A stretch of DNA of 19,161 nucleotides. It comes from Halobacteriales archaeon QS_9_70_65 (GTDB lineage Archaea > Halobacteriota > Halobacteria > Halobacteriales > Haloarculaceae). Where the stretch lies: contig PXSC01000096.1 in assembly GCA_003023535.1 (NCBI GenBank), positions 1 to 19,161 of the forward strand, given 5' to 3'. A model generated the notes under the pieces. It had not been told where the DNA came from. It saw only the letters and a list, made by a program, of their open reading frames with translations, and made no database searches. Shown here piece after piece: positions 17,059 to 19,161 of this stretch. How positions within the stretch are numbered: position 1 is the first letter of the stretch; the number at the start of each line of letters is the position of its first letter. Made by a program: the position numbers and the translations under genes.

Positions 17059-17115
17059 GCCACCGAAAGGCGAAGCCTTTCGAGGCCTCGGCAGAGCAAA
17101 GCTCTGCCGGCGGCC
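17059..17115. repeat. Hairpin-pair insertion 3, in the 3' end of the tnpB element
   Basis: Stem CGAAAGGC loop GAA (17064-17082), 6 nt (AGGCCT), stem CGGCAGAGC loop AAA (17089-17109). It is flanked by GCC on both sides (17059-17061 and 17113-17115), a possible 3-bp duplication. It splits an otherwise continuous right-end sequence (CATCAAAGCC / CTCCCCTCAAGG). Confidence 0.65.
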
Positions 17116-17140
17116 CTCCCCTCAAGGACCGAGGCGCGTA

Positions 17141-17200
17141 GTCATTCGAGACGGCGAAGCCATCTCGTGATGACGAGAGAGCTTCGCTCTCTCGGACCAC
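17141..17200. repeat. Hairpin-pair insertion 4, in the 3' end of the tnpB element
   Basis: Stem CGAGACGGC/GCCATCTCG loop GAA (17147-17167, one mismatch), 6 nt (TGATGA), stem CGAGAGAGC loop TTC (17174-17194, perfect 9 bp). It lies between GGCGCGTAG and CCGAGGGAATATGG, which pair with each other in related right ends. The insertion would break the scaffold hairpin of the omega RNA. Exact edges are uncertain. Confidence 0.6.
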
Positions 17201-17235
17201 GCCGAGGGAATATGGTAGGGTAGTTTACCCTGCCG

Positions 17236-18270
17236 CTACATCCCCGAGAGGCCGCCGCGATTCCGGGCGACAAGTTCGTAGAGCCGGCGCAGCGCCAAGG
17301 TGACGACGCCGGCGCCGAGCAGGAGGACGACCGCGCTGACGGCGGTCCCGAGGAACGGGACGAGCCCCAGCAGCGCGACGACGACGGCCCCGACCAGCAG
17401 CGCGAGGTACCGGCCGTCGGCGCCGGTGTAGGACAGCAGCCACGCGCCGACGACGAACCGACCGTAGACGGACGCCACCCACGCGAGCACGAGCGTCGAC
17501 AGCACCACCGCGACGGCCAGCGGCAGCCCGACGACGGTGATCGCCAGCAGGAGACTGGCGGCGGCGGCGCCGGCCAGCGCCGCCAGGCCGACGCCGGCGG
17601 TCCGCAGCGGCTCGGCGACCGTCGTCTCGTGGGCCGCGTCGGCGAAGCGGGGTCCGATGGCCAGCAGTATCGCCCCGAGGAGGAGGTTGGCGAAGAACAT
17701 CAGTACCGAGAAGACGATCGACAGCACGCCGGCCGGCGGGACGAGCGCCAGTTCCTGCGTCCGCTGGATCGCCCCGCCGACGGCCGCGCCGCGGTTATCG
17801 AGACTTCCCTCGTAAGTGAAATCCTCCTCGACGGTCGCGGTCTCGGCGAGGGTGATCGAGCCGGCGAAGACGTTCGCCTCGCCGCCGACCGCCCCGGCGA
17901 CGGTGACGTCGCCGCCGACCGCGCCGAACGAGCGGTCGACCGAGCCGGTCTCGCTCAGCCGGACGCTGCCGGCGTAGGCCAGGACGTTGCCGCCGACCGT
18001 GCCGTCGATGCGCGCGCTGCCGCCGTAGACCCTGACGATGCCCGTCACCTCGCCGCCCTCGGCGATACGGACGTCGCCGCCGTAGGCGCGGAGGTCGCCG
18101 TCGACGGTCCCCTCGACGACGACAGTACCGCCGGTCGCCGAGAGGTCGCCGACGGTCTCGTCGGCCGACACCTCGACCGTCCCGCCGACGCGGGTGTCGG
18201 CGGCCGCGACGCCGGTGGCCAGCGACAGCACGAACACGACCGCGAGGGCGACGACCAGGGGGCGGCGCAT
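17236..18270 (-). CDS. Polymer-forming (bactofilin-like) membrane protein
   Basis: 344 residues. The start is the ATG at 18270 ([20 protein letters not shown]), because it opens a clean signal peptide (cut near AAADT) and a TATA-like box lies 27 bases upstream; the longer frame has no such features. Residues ~25-170 are a beta-helix made of short turns such as [19 protein letters not shown] and [19 protein letters not shown], typical of bactofilin/polymer-forming domains, here outside the cell. The second half holds several membrane helices ([77 protein letters not shown]). The function is not known; it may be a surface or envelope-organising protein. It is divergent from the RFC gene with 79 bases between start codons. 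It looks intact. Confidence 0.85.
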   Translation of the reverse strand: MRRPLVVALAVVFVLSLATGVAAADTRVGGTVEVSADETVGDLSATGGTVVVEGTVDGDLRAYGGDVRIAEGGEVTGIVRVYGGSARIDGTVGGNVLAYAGSVRLSETGSVDRSFGAVGGDVTVAGAVGGEANVFAGSITLAETATVEEDFTYEGSLDNRGAAVGGAIQRTQELALVPPAGVLSIVFSVLMFFANLLLGAILLAIGPRFADAAHETTVAEPLRTAGVGLAALAGAAAASLLLAITVVGLPLAVAVVLSTLVLAWVASVYGRFVVGAWLLSYTGADGRYLALLVGAVVVALLGLVPFLGTAVSAVVLLLGAGVVTLALRRLYELVARNRGGLSGM

Positions 18271-18292
18271 ACCGGAGTCCCCGCCCGATGGC

Positions 18293-18304
18293 GGAAATAG
18301 GTTG
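18293..18304 (-). promoter_or_regulatory. Core promoter of the polymer-forming protein gene
   Basis: Minus strand reads CAACCTATTTCCGCC, centred about 27 bases before the ATG at 18270. Confidence 0.45.
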
Positions 18305-18317
18305 CGGCGTCTCGCGG

Positions 18318-18326
18318 GGTTTATCC
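18318..18326 (+). promoter_or_regulatory. Core promoter of the RFC small-subunit gene
   Basis: GGGGTTTATCCACG with TTTATC at 18320-18325, about 28 bases before the ATG at 18350. Together with the box at 18293-18304 it forms a compact divergent promoter pair. Confidence 0.5.
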
Positions 18327-18349
18327 ACGCCCGGAGCCACCCATCGAGC

Positions 18350-19161
18350 ATGAGCGAGGCTGCCGCCGAGGAGACCGGGCGGGAGATATGGATCGAGAAG
18401 TACCGCCCGCAGTCCCTCGGGGACGTCGTCGGTCACGAGGCCGTCACCGACCGGCTGCAGCGGTACATTAGCCAGCAAGATTTGCCGCATTTGCTGTTCG
18501 CCGGCCCGGCCGGTACCGGCAAATGCGTCACCGGCGAAACCCCCGTGCTGACGAACAGAGGCGTCGAACGGATCGAGAGCGTCGTCGGCGACGGTGACGG
18601 GTTCGCCGACCCGGACGGTGGTCTCGAGGTCGCAACGTTCGACGAGGGCGGCGGCTTCGGATTCGTCGAGCCGTCGAAGGTGTTCGGCAGGCGGGCCGAC
18701 GAGCTCGTCCGGGTGTCGACCCGCGACGGAGACGAACCCACGGTCACGCCGGAACACCGGTTGCTCGTCGTCGACGGAGACGGTCTCTCGTGGACCCGCG
18801 CGGAACAACTCCGGCCCGGCGACCGCATCGCCCGTCCGCTGGAGACGCCGCTGCCCGAGGGCGACGGCCGCATCGAGTGGCTCGACGCGCTCGACGGGGA
18901 CCGCGTTTTCGTACACGTGACCGAGGAATTCGCAGCGAGGCACGGCATCCCGGCCAGCCAGAACAATGTCGGGACCAAGCGGGAGGTCCTCGAAGGGGTA
19001 CGCACCGGTCGGACCGACGAACAGATAGCCGACCGGACCGGAACCCCCGAGAAAACGGTCCACGAGTACCGTCGGCGGGCGGCCGACACCGACCTCGATG
19101 CCGTCTCGACGGTCTGTTCGCTGTCGTATCTCCGCTCGCTGGACGCCTCGAAGGAGACGCT
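18350..19161 (+). CDS. rfcS: Replication factor C small subunit, 5' part, intein-containing
   Basis: AAA+ ATPase of the archaeal clamp loader, which opens and loads [24 protein letters not shown] is the canonical N-terminus and [20 protein letters not shown] follows. The Walker A motif [11 protein letters not shown] (residues 48-58) is interrupted directly after its Lys by an intein starting with Cys59. The reading frame stays open to the window end, so the C-extein and the rest of the intein are outside. The ATG at 18350 is supported by a TATA box 28 bases upstream. This is the main small subunit; the paralogue at 12314-13212 is the second type. Until the intein splices out, the ATP-binding loop cannot form. 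Confidence 0.95.
   Translation, partial: MSEAAAEETGREIWIEKYRPQSLGDVVGHEAVTDRLQRYISQQDLPHLLFAGPAGTGKCVTGETPVLTNRGVERIESVVGDGDGFADPDGGLEVATFDEGGGFGFVEPSKVFGRRADELVRVSTRDGDEPTVTPEHRLLVVDGDGLSWTRAEQLRPGDRIARPLETPLPEGDGRIEWLDALDGDRVFVHVTEEFAARHGIPASQNNVGTKREVLEGVRTGRTDEQIADRTGTPEKTVHEYRRRAADTDLDAVSTVCSLSYLRSLDASKET
18524..19161 (+). other. Intein in rfcS (N-terminal part)
   Basis: It begins [20 protein letters not shown] (block A with nucleophile Cys1), with block B as [20 protein letters not shown] (TxxH motif) and the following [19 protein letters not shown] (end of the N-terminal Hint part). Then comes a region with a helix-turn-helix look ([20 protein letters not shown]), often seen near the homing-endonuclease domain of haloarchaeal inteins. 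No LAGLIDADG block is visible before the window ends. The insertion point, inside Walker A after GTGK, is a known intein site in archaeal RFC. Confidence 0.9.

Larger units (their letters stand above)
15733..17217 (+). mobile_element. Solo tnpB (IS1341-type, IS200/IS605 family) element, decayed
   Basis: tnpB without a Y1 transposase gene, as in IS1341-type elements. The right end is taken as CCGAGGGAATATGG (17202-17215) after CCCTCCCCTCAAGGACCGAG (17114-17133), the usual 3' region that also forms the omega RNA scaffold. The left end is not resolved; it lies between copy A and the tnpB start. The element is broken four times by small hairpin-pair insertions and once by a deletion of about 90 bases, so it is probably immobile. 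Both boundaries are inferred. Confidence 0.6.

Noticed and set aside
17216..17235. Small GGGTA...TACCC dyad as a terminator
   Set aside because: The stem is only 5 bp with no poly-T, so the support is too weak.

Overview
The window looks like chromosomal DNA of a haloarchaeon (class Halobacteria). GC is very high, proteins are strongly acidic, and TATA-like boxes sit about 26-30 nt before start codons, as for leaderless transcripts. There is a single archaeal TATA-binding protein, two clamp-loader (RFC) small-subunit genes of archaeal type (one with an intein), an archaeal tRNA G10 methyltransferase and a solo tnpB (IS1341-type) element.

Layout. 1-806 (+): 3' part of a PhoD-like phosphatase. 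834-4030 (-): pheS-pheT, overlapping by one base, preceded by a possible 25-codon leader ORF (4121-4198) with three Phe codons near its end and its own leaderless promoter. 4199-4603: non-coding, with a remnant of an insertion-sequence end. 4604-5756 (-): S-adenosylhomocysteine hydrolase. 5916-6830 (-): a secreted acidic repeat protein. 6961-8259 (-): MTA/SAH deaminase. 8355-9206 (+): hisG. 9381-9626 (+) and 9682-10032 (-): small membrane proteins. 10069-10632 (-): tbp. 10723-10914: triple direct repeat plus a hairpin pair. 10947-11906 (+): THUMP tRNA methyltransferase. 11964-12315 (+): CBS protein, fused by a deletion to the 3' side of the second RFC small subunit (12314-13212, -). 13267-13748: a 482-bp MITE-like element. 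13796-15166 (+): phosphohexomutase. 15173-15517 (-): GNAT acetyltransferase. 15611-15695: second copy of the insertion-sequence end. 15733-17217: decayed tnpB element. 17236-18270 (-): polymer-forming membrane protein. 18350 to the window end (+): RFC small subunit interrupted by an intein.

Two patterns stand out. First, short 'double hairpins' recur: two stems of 6-10 bp, mostly with 3-nt loops, usually separated by 5-7 nt. Four interrupt the tnpB element (two in its coding sequence, two in its 3' end), four sit inside the MITE, and one lies upstream of the methyltransferase. One copy in tnpB has perfect 7-bp terminal inverted repeats and an apparent 3-bp target duplication, so these may be tiny mobile palindromes. 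Second, conserved genes that should be essential (pheS, pheT, ahcY, the second RFC subunit) and also phoD, the CBS gene and tnpB each lack a short internal or terminal stretch, usually with a frameshift. Seven such junctions in 19 kb point to assembly errors more than to real pseudogenes, but this needs reads to settle.

Functionally this is mostly housekeeping: translation (pheST, tRNA methylation), transcription (tbp), replication (RFC), SAM-cycle salvage (ahcY plus MTA/SAH deaminase), histidine synthesis, sugar-phosphate metabolism and cell-surface proteins, with mobile DNA concentrated at 13.2-13.8 kb and 15.6-17.2 kb.
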